From Pseudomonas sp. BGI-2 (lineage in GTDB: Bacteria > Pseudomonadota > Gammaproteobacteria > Pseudomonadales > Pseudomonadaceae): a DNA stretch of 64,000 nucleotides. The stretch covers positions 26,274 through 90,273 of the forward strand of contig NZ_SISB01000028.1 in NCBI RefSeq assembly GCF_004310295.1. Direction: 5' to 3'. The notes under the pieces are model-generated. The model made no database searches. It had not been told where the DNA came from and was given only the letters and a program-made list of their open reading frames with translations. Position 1 is the first letter of the stretch. Each line of letters begins with the position of its first letter. The translations under genes were made by a program, and so were the position numbers. Below are positions 33,133 to 42,536 of this stretch, piece by piece.

Positions 33133-33226
33133 CTGTAGGAGCGAAGCTTGCTCGCGAACGCGTCGTATCAGTCGATGCAAATGTTGAATGTGACTGCCTC
33201 TTCGCGAGCAAGCTTCGCTCCTACAG
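33133..33226. repeat. REPIN, TGTAGGAGCGAAGCTTGCTC family
   Basis: CTGTAGGAGCGAAGCTTGCT and its inverted copy enclose a spacer. The same family recurs at 35161-35252. It separates panC from panD inside a set of same-strand genes. Confidence 0.87.
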
Positions 33227-33240
33227 TTATCTGGCGGTGC

Positions 33241-34101
33241 TTAGGCGGTGGTGTCGAGGCTCAGGTGCAGGTTGTCGATCAACCGCGTGGTGCCCAGGAA
33301 CGCCGCTACCAGAATCACCAGATCCCGATCCTCCGGGGTCGCCGGGCGCAAGGTTTGCGCATGACGAATCTCCAGGTAATCGGTGCGCAAACCCGCCGCT
33401 TCGAGCTGCTTGAACTGTGCGTCGATCAGCGCCGGGAAATCTCGCTCTCCCTGTTTGATCGCCTCGGCCATCTGGCTCAGGACGCGATACACCACTGGCG
33501 CAACGGCCCGTTGCTCTTCACTGAGGAAACCATTGCGCGACGACAGCGCCAGGCCATCGGCCGCACGCACGGTCGGTTCGCCAATGATCTGGACCGGCAT
33601 GTTCAAGTCATGGACCAGGGATTTGATCACCGCCAGTTGCTGGAAGTCTTTCTGGCCGAAGATCGCCAGGTCAGGCTGGACCATGTTGAACAGCTTGCTG
33701 ACCACCGTCGCCACCCCTTCGAAATGCCCGGGACGGCTGGCGCCGCACAGGCCTTCGGAGAGTTGCGGGACGCTGACGCGGGTCTGGCCGGTCATGCCGT
33801 CGGGGTACATTTCTTCAACGGCTGGCGCGAACAGCAAGTGGCAGCCGGCCTCGAGCAGTTTCTCCTGGTCAGCGGCCAGGGTGCGCGGGTATTTGTCGAG
33901 GTCTTCGCCAGCGCCGAATTGCAGCGGGTTGACGAAAATGCTCGCGACCACGAAATCCACCCGTTGGGTCGCTTTGGTAATCAGCGCGATATGGCCGCTG
34001 TGCAGGTTGCCCATGGTCGGCACGAAGCCGATGCGCTTGCCTTCGTTGCGGGCACGGGCCACGGCGGCCCGCAGTTCGCGTACGGTTTTTACGGTGTTCA
34101 T
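33241..34101 (-). CDS. panC: Pantothenate synthetase
   Basis: PanC condenses pantoate with beta-alanine using ATP. The 286-residue protein has the nucleotide-binding signature FVPTMGNLHSGHI (HXGH) near residue 28 and SSRNGFLS near residue 178. Its ATG overlaps the panB stop by four bases, so panB and panC are coupled. Confidence 0.97.
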   Translation of the reverse strand: MNTVKTVRELRAAVARARNEGKRIGFVPTMGNLHSGHIALITKATQRVDFVVASIFVNPLQFGAGEDLDKYPRTLAADQEKLLEAGCHLLFAPAVEEMYPDGMTGQTRVSVPQLSEGLCGASRPGHFEGVATVVSKLFNMVQPDLAIFGQKDFQQLAVIKSLVHDLNMPVQIIGEPTVRAADGLALSSRNGFLSEEQRAVAPVVYRVLSQMAEAIKQGERDFPALIDAQFKQLEAAGLRTDYLEIRHAQTLRPATPEDRDLVILVAAFLGTTRLIDNLHLSLDTTA

Positions 34102-34898
34102 GCAGAGAATCCGTGTTCGATCCCAGGGAAGGTTACTGCTTTGACTTCTGTGACGTAGGCGCTGAGTGCAGCTTGAATGCTGGTTTGGCCGTTCATGAAG
34201 TTCTTTACGAATTTTGGCACGCGGCCGGTAATGGACAGACCGAGCATGTCGTGCAGAACCAGGACCTGGCCATCGGTGTCACTGCCGGCGCCGATGCCGA
34301 TCACCGGAATACCCACTGCCTGGGTGATTTCCTGGGCCAGTTCGCTCGGTACGCACTCGAGCAGCAACATGGAGGCACCGGCCTGTTCCAGGGCGATGGC
34401 GTCGGCACGCATCTGTCGTGCCTGGTTCTCGCTGCGGCCCTGGACTTTGTAGCCCCCGAGAATGTTCACCGATTGCGGCGTCAGCCCCATGTGCGCGCAC
34501 ACCGGGACGCCACGTTCGGCCAGCAGACGGATCGAGTCCGCGAGCCACAATGCCCCTTCAACCTTGACCATGTGTGCACCGGCCTGCATCAACAGGGCGC
34601 TGTTGGTCATGGCTTGTTCGGTGGTGGCGTAGGCCATGAACGGCAGGTCGGCGAGGATCAGCGCATCGGCGTTGCCGCGTTTGACGGCTGCCACGTGGTA
34701 AGCCATTTCGGCGGTGGTCACCGGCAGGGTGCTGTCGTGACCTTGCAAAACCATGCCGAGGGAGTCGCCCACTAGCAGCACTTCGACGCCAGCCTCATTG
34801 CAGGCGTGGGCGAAGGTCGCGTCATAGCAGGTCAGCATGGTGATTTTTTCACCTTTTTGCTTGAGACCTTGCAGAGTAGTCAGGGTGATGGCTGGCAT
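34098..34898 (-). CDS. panB: Ketopantoate hydroxymethyltransferase
   Basis: PanB adds a hydroxymethyl group from methylene-tetrahydrofolate to 2-ketoisovalerate, linking this operon to the ilv genes further right. The 266-residue TIM-barrel protein has TCYDATFAHACNEAGVEVLLVGDSLGM near the N-terminus and GIGAGSDTDGQVLV near residue 200. The start MPAITLTTLQGLK is preferred over one five codons earlier. Confidence 0.97.
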   Translation of the reverse strand: MPAITLTTLQGLKQKGEKITMLTCYDATFAHACNEAGVEVLLVGDSLGMVLQGHDSTLPVTTAEMAYHVAAVKRGNADALILADLPFMAYATTEQAMTNSALLMQAGAHMVKVEGALWLADSIRLLAERGVPVCAHMGLTPQSVNILGGYKVQGRSENQARQMRADAIALEQAGASMLLLECVPSELAQEITQAVGIPVIGIGAGSDTDGQVLVLHDMLGLSITGRVPKFVKNFMNGQTSIQAALSAYVTEVKAVTFPGIEHGFSA

Positions 34899-35160
34899 GA
34901 AAAAGTTCCTCATTCAGGCGCTGTGGAAACTACTGCGAGTAACGCGCGTGATTCTTCGTTAAATACAGGCGTACGGTCTGTTGTCGTGCTTTTAAGGCCT
35001 GGATTGCGCCCTTCAATGCCGTGTTGGCGGCAGCGGGACGCCTATAGTCGTGAGGAGAACTCGGGAAGTCAATTGCATGTGTTACCGCATTGTTACGCGT
35101 GGGGTGTTACCGGGGTAACTGATGCGTTTCAGCAGTCGGGATCTGGCTATGCACTATTTT
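34899..35160. other. panB upstream interval
   Basis: Together with the adjacent REPIN this makes a 369-base stretch without a gene between folK and panB. I see no convincing ORF or RNA gene here; it presumably holds the panB promoter. Confidence 0.4.
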
Positions 35161-35252
35161 TGTAGGAGCGAAGCTTGCTCGCGAAAGCGGTGTGACAGTC
35201 GACATAAATATTGGATGTCAGTGCGCTTTCGCGAGCAAGCTTCGCGCCTACA
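35161..35252. repeat. REPIN, TGTAGGAGCGAAGCTTGCTC family
   Basis: TGTAGGAGCGAAGCTTGCTC and its inverted copy (with one change, GCGCCTACA) form arms of about 29 bases. It lies 15 bases after the folK stop. Confidence 0.87.
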
Positions 35253-35267
35253 GGGGAATGGTGGCGT

Positions 35268-35747
35268 TCAGGGGAGGCGTTCCAGGCCGACGAACGGGCA
35301 GGCGACGAGTAACTCCTTCAGGCTGCGGCCATCAGGTAGGCGCAAACCCGCAGGCGCCAGTTCAGCCAGCGGATACAGAACGAAGGCCCGCTCCTGCATG
35401 TGGTAGTGAGGCACCTTGAGGCGCGGTTCGTCGATCAGCCGATCGCCAAACAGCACGATATCGAGGTCCAGCGTGCGTGGGCCCCAGCGCTCAAGACGCT
35501 CGCGGCCTTGTTCGTTCTCGATGGCTTGCAGCGCATCAAGCAGGTCCAGCGGCGCGAGCGTGCTGTCGAGGGCGGCGACCGCGTTGGTGTAACGCGGTTG
35601 GCCGGGCAGGAGTGAGTCGCTTTGATAAAACCCGGACACCCCGACCAGTTCGGTCTGCGGCAACTGCGCCAGCGCCTCGACGGCGCTGCGCAATTGTTCG
35701 GCGGGGTCAGCCAGATTGCTGCCCATGCCGATGTAGATGCGTTCCAT
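35268..35747 (-). CDS. folK: 6-hydroxymethyl-7,8-dihydropterin pyrophosphokinase
   Basis: FolK transfers pyrophosphate from ATP to 6-hydroxymethyl-dihydropterin in folate synthesis. The 159-residue protein has IGMGSNLADP near residue 6 and the signature RWGPRTLDLDIVLFG near residue 87. It follows pcnB by three bases and so probably shares its transcript. Confidence 0.96.
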   Translation of the reverse strand: MERIYIGMGSNLADPAEQLRSAVEALAQLPQTELVGVSGFYQSDSLLPGQPRYTNAVAALDSTLAPLDLLDALQAIENEQGRERLERWGPRTLDLDIVLFGDRLIDEPRLKVPHYHMQERAFVLYPLAELAPAGLRLPDGRSLKELLVACPFVGLERLP

Positions 35748-35750
35748 GGA

Positions 35751-37151
35751 TTACTCGCCCGTGGCACTCGGTGCGCCAGCCGCACGTTTGCGCTTGGCGC
35801 CACCGCTGCGGCGACGTTTGCGTGGAGCGCCGGTGCCTTCATCCTTGCCGCTGAGGTCGCGGATCATGTCGCGACGTTCACTGTCGTTGGCGTCCTGATA
35901 GTCGGTCCACCATTCGCCCAGGCCATCGGTCTGCTCGCCGGCGCTTTCACGCAGCAGCAGGAAGTCGTAACCGGCGCGGAACCGCGGGTTGTCCAGCAAC
36001 AGGTCCGCACGCTTGCCGCTGCGGCGCGGAAGACGCTCCTGCATGTCCCAGATCTCGCGGATCGGCATGGTGAAACGTTTCGGAATCGCAATCCGCTGGC
36101 ACTGTTCGGCAATCAGCTCGTGAGCCGCTTCCTGCATCGCCGGAATCGGCGGCATGCCCCGTTCTTGCAGACGCAGTACGCGGGCCGGCAGGGCAGGCCA
36201 CAGCAAGGCTGCGAACAGGAATGCCGGGGTCACCGGTTTGTTCTGTTTGATGCGCAGGTCGGTGTTGGTCAGCGCTTCGCTGATCAAGGTGTGGGTGTAC
36301 GTCGGGTTGTATTCCAGCGCCTCGGCACTGGCCGGGAACAGCGGGTCGAACAACTGCAGGTCGACCAGCATCTCGAAGGTGTCCGCGGCATGGCCGGAGA
36401 GGAACAGCTTGAGCACTTCTTCGAACAGACGGGCTGAAGGAATCTCGCGCAGCATCGGCGCCAGGTCGCGGATTGGCGCGGCACTGTGCTTTTCGATGCC
36501 GAAATTCAGCTTGGCGGCGAAGCGCACGGCTCGCAGCATCCGTACCGGGTCTTCCTGGTAGCGTTGCTTCGGATCGCCGATCAGGCGGATCAGGTGATTG
36601 CGGATGTCGTGTACGCCGTTGGCGTAATCGAGGATGCGTTCGCTGACCGGATCGTAATACAAGGCGTTGATGGTGAAGTCGCGGCGTTGCGCGTCTTCTT
36701 CCAGCGTGCCGTAGACGTTGTCGCGCAGGATGCGCCCGCTCTCGTTACGGGAAGACTGGTTGGTATCTTCTTCCTCGTCGTTTTGCGGGTGATTGGCGCG
36801 GAAGGTCGCGACTTCGATGATTTCGCGGCCAAAGTGGATATGCACCAGTTTGAAGCGGCGACCGATGATCCGCGCGTTGCGGAATTCGGCTCGAACCTGT
36901 TCAGGCGTGGCGCTGGTCGCGACGTCGAAATCTTTCGGCGTGATGCCGAGGAGCATGTCACGCACGCAGCCGCCAACCAGGTAGGCCTGGTAACCAGCGT
37001 TCTGCAGGCGTTCGACGATGTTCACCGCATAACGGCTGAATTGGGCCTTTTGCAGCGAGTGTTGGCCGCTGTTTAGCACTTCAGGCGTACTGCGAATGTG
37101 TTGCGTATGACGCTTGGGAGAACGGAATGACTGGAACAACTTCTTCAGCAT
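35751..37151 (-). CDS. pcnB: Poly(A) polymerase I
   Basis: PcnB adds 3' poly(A) tails that mark RNA for decay. The product is about 466 residues. The nucleotidyltransferase core reads YLVGGCVRDMLLGITPKDFDVATSATPEQV near residue 57, with catalytic aspartates in DFDVA and RRDFTINALYYDP. The C-terminus is strongly basic (RKRRRSGGAKRKRAAG), as usual for RNA binding. The start MLKKLFQSFRS is preferred over an ATG three codons earlier; neither has a clear ribosome site. It lies downstream of crcZ on the same strand. Confidence 0.95.
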   Translation of the reverse strand: MLKKLFQSFRSPKRHTQHIRSTPEVLNSGQHSLQKAQFSRYAVNIVERLQNAGYQAYLVGGCVRDMLLGITPKDFDVATSATPEQVRAEFRNARIIGRRFKLVHIHFGREIIEVATFRANHPQNDEEEDTNQSSRNESGRILRDNVYGTLEEDAQRRDFTINALYYDPVSERILDYANGVHDIRNHLIRLIGDPKQRYQEDPVRMLRAVRFAAKLNFGIEKHSAAPIRDLAPMLREIPSARLFEEVLKLFLSGHAADTFEMLVDLQLFDPLFPASAEALEYNPTYTHTLISEALTNTDLRIKQNKPVTPAFLFAALLWPALPARVLRLQERGMPPIPAMQEAAHELIAEQCQRIAIPKRFTMPIREIWDMQERLPRRSGKRADLLLDNPRFRAGYDFLLLRESAGEQTDGLGEWWTDYQDANDSERRDMIRDLSGKDEGTGAPRKRRRSGGAKRKRAAGAPSATGE

Positions 37152-37319
37152 GGGATGCACTGTTTGAAGGAATGTTCGGCCATAACGAAGAATGACCGCA
37201 TGATGGGCGGGGATTCTAGCATTTAGTCAGGGGATGGTGTAGGAAGCTGCGCAAGCGCTTGAAGGGCATATCTGGAAAGCGCGGTCCCTGTAGCACCTGC
37301 TACAAGGCTCAAACGCCAG

Positions 37320-37691
37320 AAACTACAAGGGGAGCCGAAGCTCCCCAAGAAAGTAGTTGCATGCTCTATTTTTATTTTTTTGATTCGGGCTTTTTGTTTT
37401 TGTTAAGTGCCCTCGCCATGAAGTTTTTCCTTCATGACCCTCCCAATCGGGAGCCAAGAGCAAACGGATTGCTTTGGTCGCTGTGCTGCAGTGATCTTGC
37501 GATCCAACCAGTTCAGGCACTGTCTTATGACAGTTTTTTATTATTCTCGGCCTGGTCGTGGGGCAAGCCCCAAATACAACGCCTCTCCAAAAGAATCAGT
37601 TAGCTGCGCCTCTCGCCGTCTTGTTTTTATTGTGCGTGAGTCGATTCGTCTTATTTTTATTGTCTTGTGCATTGCTTGTTATTGTTCTTGT
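37320..37691 (-). ncRNA. crcZ: Small RNA CrcZ
   Basis: CrcZ sequesters Hfq/Crc and so lifts catabolite repression when good carbon sources run out. Known crcZ genes lie between cbrB and pcnB, as here. The minus strand carries many AANAANAA motifs (for example ACAATAAAAATAAGA, AACAATAACAAG, AATAATAAAAAA, AACAAAAACAAAAAG). A sigma-54 promoter starts it and a GGGGAGC-TTCG-GCTCCCC hairpin ends it. The predicted length of about 370 bases fits the P. putida RNA. Exact ends are inferred. Confidence 0.9.
37329..37346 (-). terminator. crcZ terminator hairpin
   Basis: On the minus strand GGGGAGC, a TTCG loop and GCTCCCC form a perfect seven-base stem, followed by a weak T-rich tail (TTGTAGTTT). Confidence 0.75.
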
Positions 37692-37702
37692 ACTGAACAT
37701 AT

Positions 37703-37719
37703 AGCAGGGTGCGTGCCAA
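37703..37719 (-). promoter_or_regulatory. Sigma-54 promoter of crcZ
   Basis: On the minus strand TTGGCACGCACCCTGCT fits YTGGCACGRNNNTTGCW with two mismatches outside the essential GG and GC. It lies about 12 bases before the predicted start of CrcZ, where CbrB is known to activate transcription. Confidence 0.87.
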
Positions 37720-37777
37720 CTTTTGTGAGGCCTAGCAAAACAAGGGGTTAGGCCGGTTGATGAGGTTTTCAGAGGCC

Positions 37778-37811
37778 AAAAAAACCGGGGCTTCGTTACC
37801 GTAAGCCCCGG
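37778..37811 (-). terminator. Rho-independent terminator of cbrB
   Basis: On the minus strand CCGGGGCTT pairs with AAGCCCCGG and is followed by GG then a run of T. It separates cbrB from the crcZ promoter. Confidence 0.88.
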
Positions 37812-37888
37812 CTTCTGTTACGTGAAATAGGTGAGGTAACAGTTTTTTCACAAAGTCACGTGTTACCCACACATCAGACAAGCGCGGC

Positions 37889-39322
37889 TCAGCTCTCGCT
37901 GGCCACCCCGGTCTTGCGCCGCGGAATACCCAAGCGCTGACGACGTTCCCACAGGCATTTGCGACTCACCCCAAGTTTGCGGGCCAGTTCGGTTTCCGTC
38001 ATGTGGTCCTGATGCTCAAGTACGAAGTGCTGGAAGTAGTCTTCCAGCGACAGGTCTTCGGTCGGCTCATGGCTGTTATTGCTGGCGTTGTTGCCCTGTT
38101 GCGGGGGCAGGCCGATGAAGTCGTCGTCTAGATCGCTCAGTTCGATGTCGATCCCGAGCAGCTCGGCGGAAATCTCCGGGCTCTCGCACAGGATGACTGC
38201 GCGCTCTACCGCGTTTTCCAGTTCGCGCACGTTACCCGGCCAGGAGTAATGACGAATCGCCTGTTCGGCATCCGCAGCGAACTTCAGGTCGGTGCGGTTG
38301 ACCCGCGCGCTCTGTCGCGCCAGGAAGGCATTGGCGATTTCATTGACGTCTGCACCGCGCTCACGCAGGGCCGGCAGTTTCAGGGCGATCACGTGGAGGC
38401 GGTAATACAAGTCTTCACGGAACTGGCCGATCTTCGCCAGGCTCTTGAGGTCCCGGTGGGTCGCGGCGATCAGGCGCACATCGACTTTCTGTGACTGGAC
38501 CGAACCCACCCGGCGAATTTCACCTTCCTGCAACACGCGCAGCAAACGGGCCTGGGCTTCCAGCGGCAGTTCGCCGATTTCGTCGAGGAACAAGGTGCCG
38601 CCATCCGCCGCTTCCACCAGACCGGCACGCCCGGCGCTGGCGCCGGTGAATGCGCCTTTTTCGTGGCCGAACAATTCGGACTCGATCAGGCTTTCCGGAA
38701 TGGCTGCGCAGTTCACCGAAATCATCGGCGCCTTGGCGCGTTTGGAGAGGTTGTGCAGGGCGCGGGCCACCAGTTCTTTGCCGGTACCGGATTCGCCCTG
38801 GATCAGGACATTGGAATCGGTCGGCGCGACTTTGCGGATCTTGCTGTACAGGTCCTGCATCGGCGGACATGAGCCGATGATGCCGATTTCGCCGTTGCTG
38901 TTATCGACACCCGCTTTCGCCGCGCCATTGCCGGCTTTGCCGGTGACCGGCTCGCCGCTGGCTGGCAGCGATTGGCGGTCACGCAGGATACGGGCGACAG
39001 CCTGGAGCATTTCGTCGTGGTCGAAAGGCTTGGCGATGTAATCCACCGCGCCCATCTTCATCGAGTCGACGGCCGAACGCAGGCTGGCGTAGCTGGTCAT
39101 GATCAGCACCGGAGTGCCCTGGCCGAGCTTGATCAACTCGGTGCCCGGAGCGCCCGGCAGACGCAAGTCGCTGACGATCAGGTCGAACGTGGGAATAGTG
39201 AAGCGTTCTTGTGCTTCCTGCACTGAACCGGCTTCGCTGACCTGGTACTGGTTACGTTCCAGCAGGCGGCGCAAGGCGGAGCGGATAATTGTTTCGTCTT
39301 CGACGATCAAAATGTGCGGCAT
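37889..39322 (-). CDS. cbrB: Sigma-54-dependent response regulator CbrB
   Basis: CbrB activates crcZ and genes for using varied carbon and nitrogen sources. The 477-residue protein has a receiver domain with the phosphorylated aspartate at about residue 52 (LIVSDLRLPG), an AAA+ sigma-54 domain with Walker A GESGTGKE and the GAFTGA loop, and a C-terminal Fis-type helix-turn-helix (TELARKLGVSRKCLWERRQRL). It follows cbrA by 22 bases. A terminator and crcZ lie downstream. Confidence 0.96.
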   Translation of the reverse strand: MPHILIVEDETIIRSALRRLLERNQYQVSEAGSVQEAQERFTIPTFDLIVSDLRLPGAPGTELIKLGQGTPVLIMTSYASLRSAVDSMKMGAVDYIAKPFDHDEMLQAVARILRDRQSLPASGEPVTGKAGNGAAKAGVDNSNGEIGIIGSCPPMQDLYSKIRKVAPTDSNVLIQGESGTGKELVARALHNLSKRAKAPMISVNCAAIPESLIESELFGHEKGAFTGASAGRAGLVEAADGGTLFLDEIGELPLEAQARLLRVLQEGEIRRVGSVQSQKVDVRLIAATHRDLKSLAKIGQFREDLYYRLHVIALKLPALRERGADVNEIANAFLARQSARVNRTDLKFAADAEQAIRHYSWPGNVRELENAVERAVILCESPEISAELLGIDIELSDLDDDFIGLPPQQGNNASNNSHEPTEDLSLEDYFQHFVLEHQDHMTETELARKLGVSRKCLWERRQRLGIPRRKTGVASES

Positions 39323-39344
39323 TGATTCGATACTCTCGACGGTC

Positions 39345-42293
39345 TCAGTTCACAGCGGACGTCGCTTCGACATGACGCGGCAAGGTCACCCGGATACGGG
39401 TGCCGCGTTGGCTTTGTACATCAGCCGGGCTGTCGATGGTGATTTGTCCATAATGCTCTTCAACGATGGAATAGACCAGTGCAAGGCCCAGACCGGTGCC
39501 TTCGCCAGGATCCTTGGTGGTGAAGAAAGGTTCGAACAATCTGTCCATGATGTTCTTCGGAATTCCGCTGCCTTCGTCTTCCACGATCAAGTCGACCGTG
39601 TGTTCGCCGGCTTCGCTTTTGACCCGCACCGCACTGCCGGGAGGCGAGGCGTCACGGGCGTTTGAGAGCAAGTTGATCAAAACCTGGGCGAGGCGCTGCG
39701 GATCGCCTTCGACCCAGTGATCGGGGTCACACAGATTATAGAACTGCACTTCGAAATTGCGTCGGTTCAGGGCCAGCAAACCGATGGCATCCTGAGCCAC
39801 TTCGGCCAGACAGACGGGCTCGTCGCTGTGCTGATGACTGCCGGCGTGAGCGAAACTCATCAGCGACTGAACGATGCGTGACACGCGCTTGGTCTGCTCA
39901 AGGATCTGCCCGCTGATTTCCTTCAGCTCGCCATCGTCTTCACGCTCTTCGCGCAGGTTCTGCGCCAGGCACGCGATGCCGGTGATCGGGTTGCCGATTT
40001 CATGGGCCACGCCGGCGGCGAGTCGGCCGATGCTGGCCAGGCGCTCGGAGTGCACCAGTTTGTCTTCGAGCATCTGGGTTTCAGTCAGGTCTTCCACCAG
40101 CAATACCAGGCCGCTATTGCCCGGCGCGAGCGGTTCATCGATCGCCGCTTTGTGCAGGTTCAGCCAGCGGGTCTGGCCATCAAGGGCCAGGTGCTGTTTG
40201 TGCAAATGCTCGTCCGGCAGATTGATGAAGCCTTGCAGCAGTTCTTTCCAGGGATCGGCGATGGTGCTCAGGCGCGAGCCGACCACGCGCTGCGCGGCAA
40301 TCCCGGTGAGCTCCTCCATGGCTTTGTTCCACATGAGGATTTCCTGGTCCTTGGCCAGCGAGCAAACGCCCATCGGCAATTCCTGCAAGGTCTGGCGGTG
40401 ATAACGGCGCAGGGCATCGAGTTCGGCGGCAAGGCCGGTGAGGCGCGAGTGGTAGTCCTCGAGACGACTTTCAATGAAGTGGATGTCTTCGGTGACGTAG
40501 TTTTCGCCGCCGGCCTTATACGGCAGGAAGGTCTCGACCATGTCCTGCGCCACGCTTGGCCCCATCAGGCCGGAAAGGTTGGCTTCGATCCGGTCACGCA
40601 AACGGCGCAAGGCATAAGGCCGGCGCTCGTCGAACGGCAGGTAGAGATCGCGCAGGGCTTGCTCGACTTCTTTCTGTGCGGCCTTGGCTCCCAAGGGTTT
40701 TGCAAGCTGCGTAGCGAATTCCTGGGGTGAGGCGGCGTGCAATTCCCGGCGTTGCGGCCGACGCACATTGTCCACGGCGCAGGCTTCGGCGGCGCTGGCC
40801 TCTTCGGGGCTGGCGTTGGTGAACAGCGAGATCAGGGTAAACATCAGCACGTTGGCGGCCAGGGACGCGATCGCGGCCATGTGCCAACTGGTGTCGTCCA
40901 GCACGTAGATCATGTTCAACAGTGGAATGTAGAAACCCTGCAGATTGCCGACCAGCGGCAACAGCATGGTCACCAGCCACACCAGAATTCCCGCCAGCAA
41001 ACCGGCGATGAAACCGCGACGGTTGGCGGTCGGCCAATACAGGACCGACAGGACGCCCGGCAGAAATTGCAGCGTGGCAACGAACGCGACAATGCCAAGG
41101 TTGGCCAGATCCTGTTCGGCGCCCAGTAACAGGTAGAAACCGTAACCGGCCATGATGATCGCAACGATCAGCGCCCGGCGGGTCCACTTCAGCCAGCGAT
41201 AGATGTTGCCTTCGGCCGGTGGTTGATAGAGCGGCAGCACCAAATGGTTCAGCGCCATCCCGGACAGCGCCAGGGTGGTGACGATGATCAGGCCGCTGGC
41301 CGCCGACAATCCGCCGATATAGGCCAATAGCGCCAGGGCCTTGCTGTTGGCGGCGATGCCGATGCCGAGCGTGAAGTATTCAGGGTTGGTGGTGGCGCCA
41401 AGTTTCAGTCCTGCCCAGAGAATCAGCGGCACCGCCAGGCTCATCAGCAGCAGGAACAACGGCAAGCCCCAGCTCGCACTGACCAGCGAACGCGGGTTGA
41501 GGTTTTCGGTAAAGGTCATGTGGTACATGTGCGGCATCACGATCGCCGAGGCGAAGAATACCAGCAGCAGCGTACGCCACGGACCTTCCTGCAATGGCGT
41601 GTGCAATGCGGCGAGGGCGGTCTGGTTTTGCAGCAGCCACAGTTCCAACTGTTGCGGACCGTCGAACACGCCATAAAGGGCATAGAGGCCGACGCCGCCA
41701 ATGGCGATCAGCTTGATCACCGACTCGAAGGCAATCGCGAACACCAGGCCTTCATGTTTCTCGCGGGTGGCGATGTGGCGCGACCCGAAGAAAATCGTGA
41801 ACAGGGTAATCAGTGCGCAAAAGCTCAGGGCCACGCGATGTTGCACCGGCTCGCGGGTCAGGATGCCGATGGAGTCGGCCACCGCCTGAATCTGCAACGC
41901 CAGCAATGGCAGCACGCCGATCAGCATGAAAATAGTGGTCAGCGCCCCGGCCCATGTACTGCGGAAACGGAAGGCGAACAGGTCGGCAAGGGACGACAAC
42001 TGATACGTGCGGGTGATTTTCAGGATCGGGTACAGCAACACCGGCGCCAGCAAAAACGCCCCGGAGACCCCGAGGTAACTGGACAGGAAACCGTAGCCGT
42101 ACTGATAGGCCAGGCCCACCGTGCCGTAAAACGCCCAGGCACTGGCATAAACTCCCAGCGACAGGGTGTAGGTCAGCGGGTGGCGAATGATCGCCCGGGG
42201 GATCATGCCCCGTTCGCTGATCCAGGCGACGCCGAACAGCACCGCCAGGTACGCGGCGCTGATCAGGATCATCTGGGTCAGGCTAAAGCTCAT
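39345..42293 (-). CDS. cbrA: Sensor histidine kinase CbrA with SLC5 transporter domain
   Basis: CbrA phosphorylates CbrB. The 982-residue protein joins an N-terminal sodium/solute symporter (SLC5) domain of about 13 helices (1-510), a PAS domain (about 620-740) and a HisKA/HATPase module. The phosphorylated histidine lies in GVAHEIGNPITGI near residue 770, and the ATP site GEGTGLGLALV near residue 940. The transporter part may sense or move histidine. MSFSLTQMIL is taken as the start; an ATG two codons earlier is possible. It overlaps the cbrX end by 11 bases. Confidence 0.95.
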   Translation of the reverse strand: MSFSLTQMILISAAYLAVLFGVAWISERGMIPRAIIRHPLTYTLSLGVYASAWAFYGTVGLAYQYGYGFLSSYLGVSGAFLLAPVLLYPILKITRTYQLSSLADLFAFRFRSTWAGALTTIFMLIGVLPLLALQIQAVADSIGILTREPVQHRVALSFCALITLFTIFFGSRHIATREKHEGLVFAIAFESVIKLIAIGGVGLYALYGVFDGPQQLELWLLQNQTALAALHTPLQEGPWRTLLLVFFASAIVMPHMYHMTFTENLNPRSLVSASWGLPLFLLLMSLAVPLILWAGLKLGATTNPEYFTLGIGIAANSKALALLAYIGGLSAASGLIIVTTLALSGMALNHLVLPLYQPPAEGNIYRWLKWTRRALIVAIIMAGYGFYLLLGAEQDLANLGIVAFVATLQFLPGVLSVLYWPTANRRGFIAGLLAGILVWLVTMLLPLVGNLQGFYIPLLNMIYVLDDTSWHMAAIASLAANVLMFTLISLFTNASPEEASAAEACAVDNVRRPQRRELHAASPQEFATQLAKPLGAKAAQKEVEQALRDLYLPFDERRPYALRRLRDRIEANLSGLMGPSVAQDMVETFLPYKAGGENYVTEDIHFIESRLEDYHSRLTGLAAELDALRRYHRQTLQELPMGVCSLAKDQEILMWNKAMEELTGIAAQRVVGSRLSTIADPWKELLQGFINLPDEHLHKQHLALDGQTRWLNLHKAAIDEPLAPGNSGLVLLVEDLTETQMLEDKLVHSERLASIGRLAAGVAHEIGNPITGIACLAQNLREEREDDGELKEISGQILEQTKRVSRIVQSLMSFAHAGSHQHSDEPVCLAEVAQDAIGLLALNRRNFEVQFYNLCDPDHWVEGDPQRLAQVLINLLSNARDASPPGSAVRVKSEAGEHTVDLIVEDEGSGIPKNIMDRLFEPFFTTKDPGEGTGLGLALVYSIVEEHYGQITIDSPADVQSQRGTRIRVTLPRHVEATSAVN

Positions 42294-42459
42294 CGGCATC
42301 TTTTTGGCTCTGCAGGATGAAGGTCACGACGATCAGAATCAGCCAGAGCAGATAAGGGCGATACCAGGCGCCAGTGGCGTCGATCCACCAGTCCATGATG
42401 GCCGGGGAGAACAGATAAATCCCCACTACCAGGAGCAGGACCAAGCGATAGATGTACAT
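42283..42459 (-). CDS. cbrX: Small membrane protein CbrX
   Basis: A 58-residue reading frame (MYIYRLVLLLVVGIYLFSP...KDADEL) has two membrane helices (RLVLLLVVGIYLFSPAIM and YLLWLILIVVTFILQ). It lies immediately upstream of cbrA and overlaps it by 11 bases. A gene at this place, cbrX, has been described in P. putida as translationally linked to cbrA. A GAGAGG ribosome site precedes the ATG. Its small size makes it easy to miss. Confidence 0.85.
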   Translation of the reverse strand: MYIYRLVLLLVVGIYLFSPAIMDWWIDATGAWYRPYLLWLILIVVTFILQSQKDADEL

Positions 42460-42536
42460 CCCGGCCTCTCTTTTTTATACGCGTGCCCGAAAACGTGCGG
42501 CGATGGTAACGGATGGGCGCGCCACTGCAAGTGTGA

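Noticed and set aside
37259..37751. Two plus-strand frames between pcnB and cbrB
   Set aside because: They are opposite CrcZ, have no ribosome site or recognisable fold, and their composition follows the A-rich RNA on the other strand.
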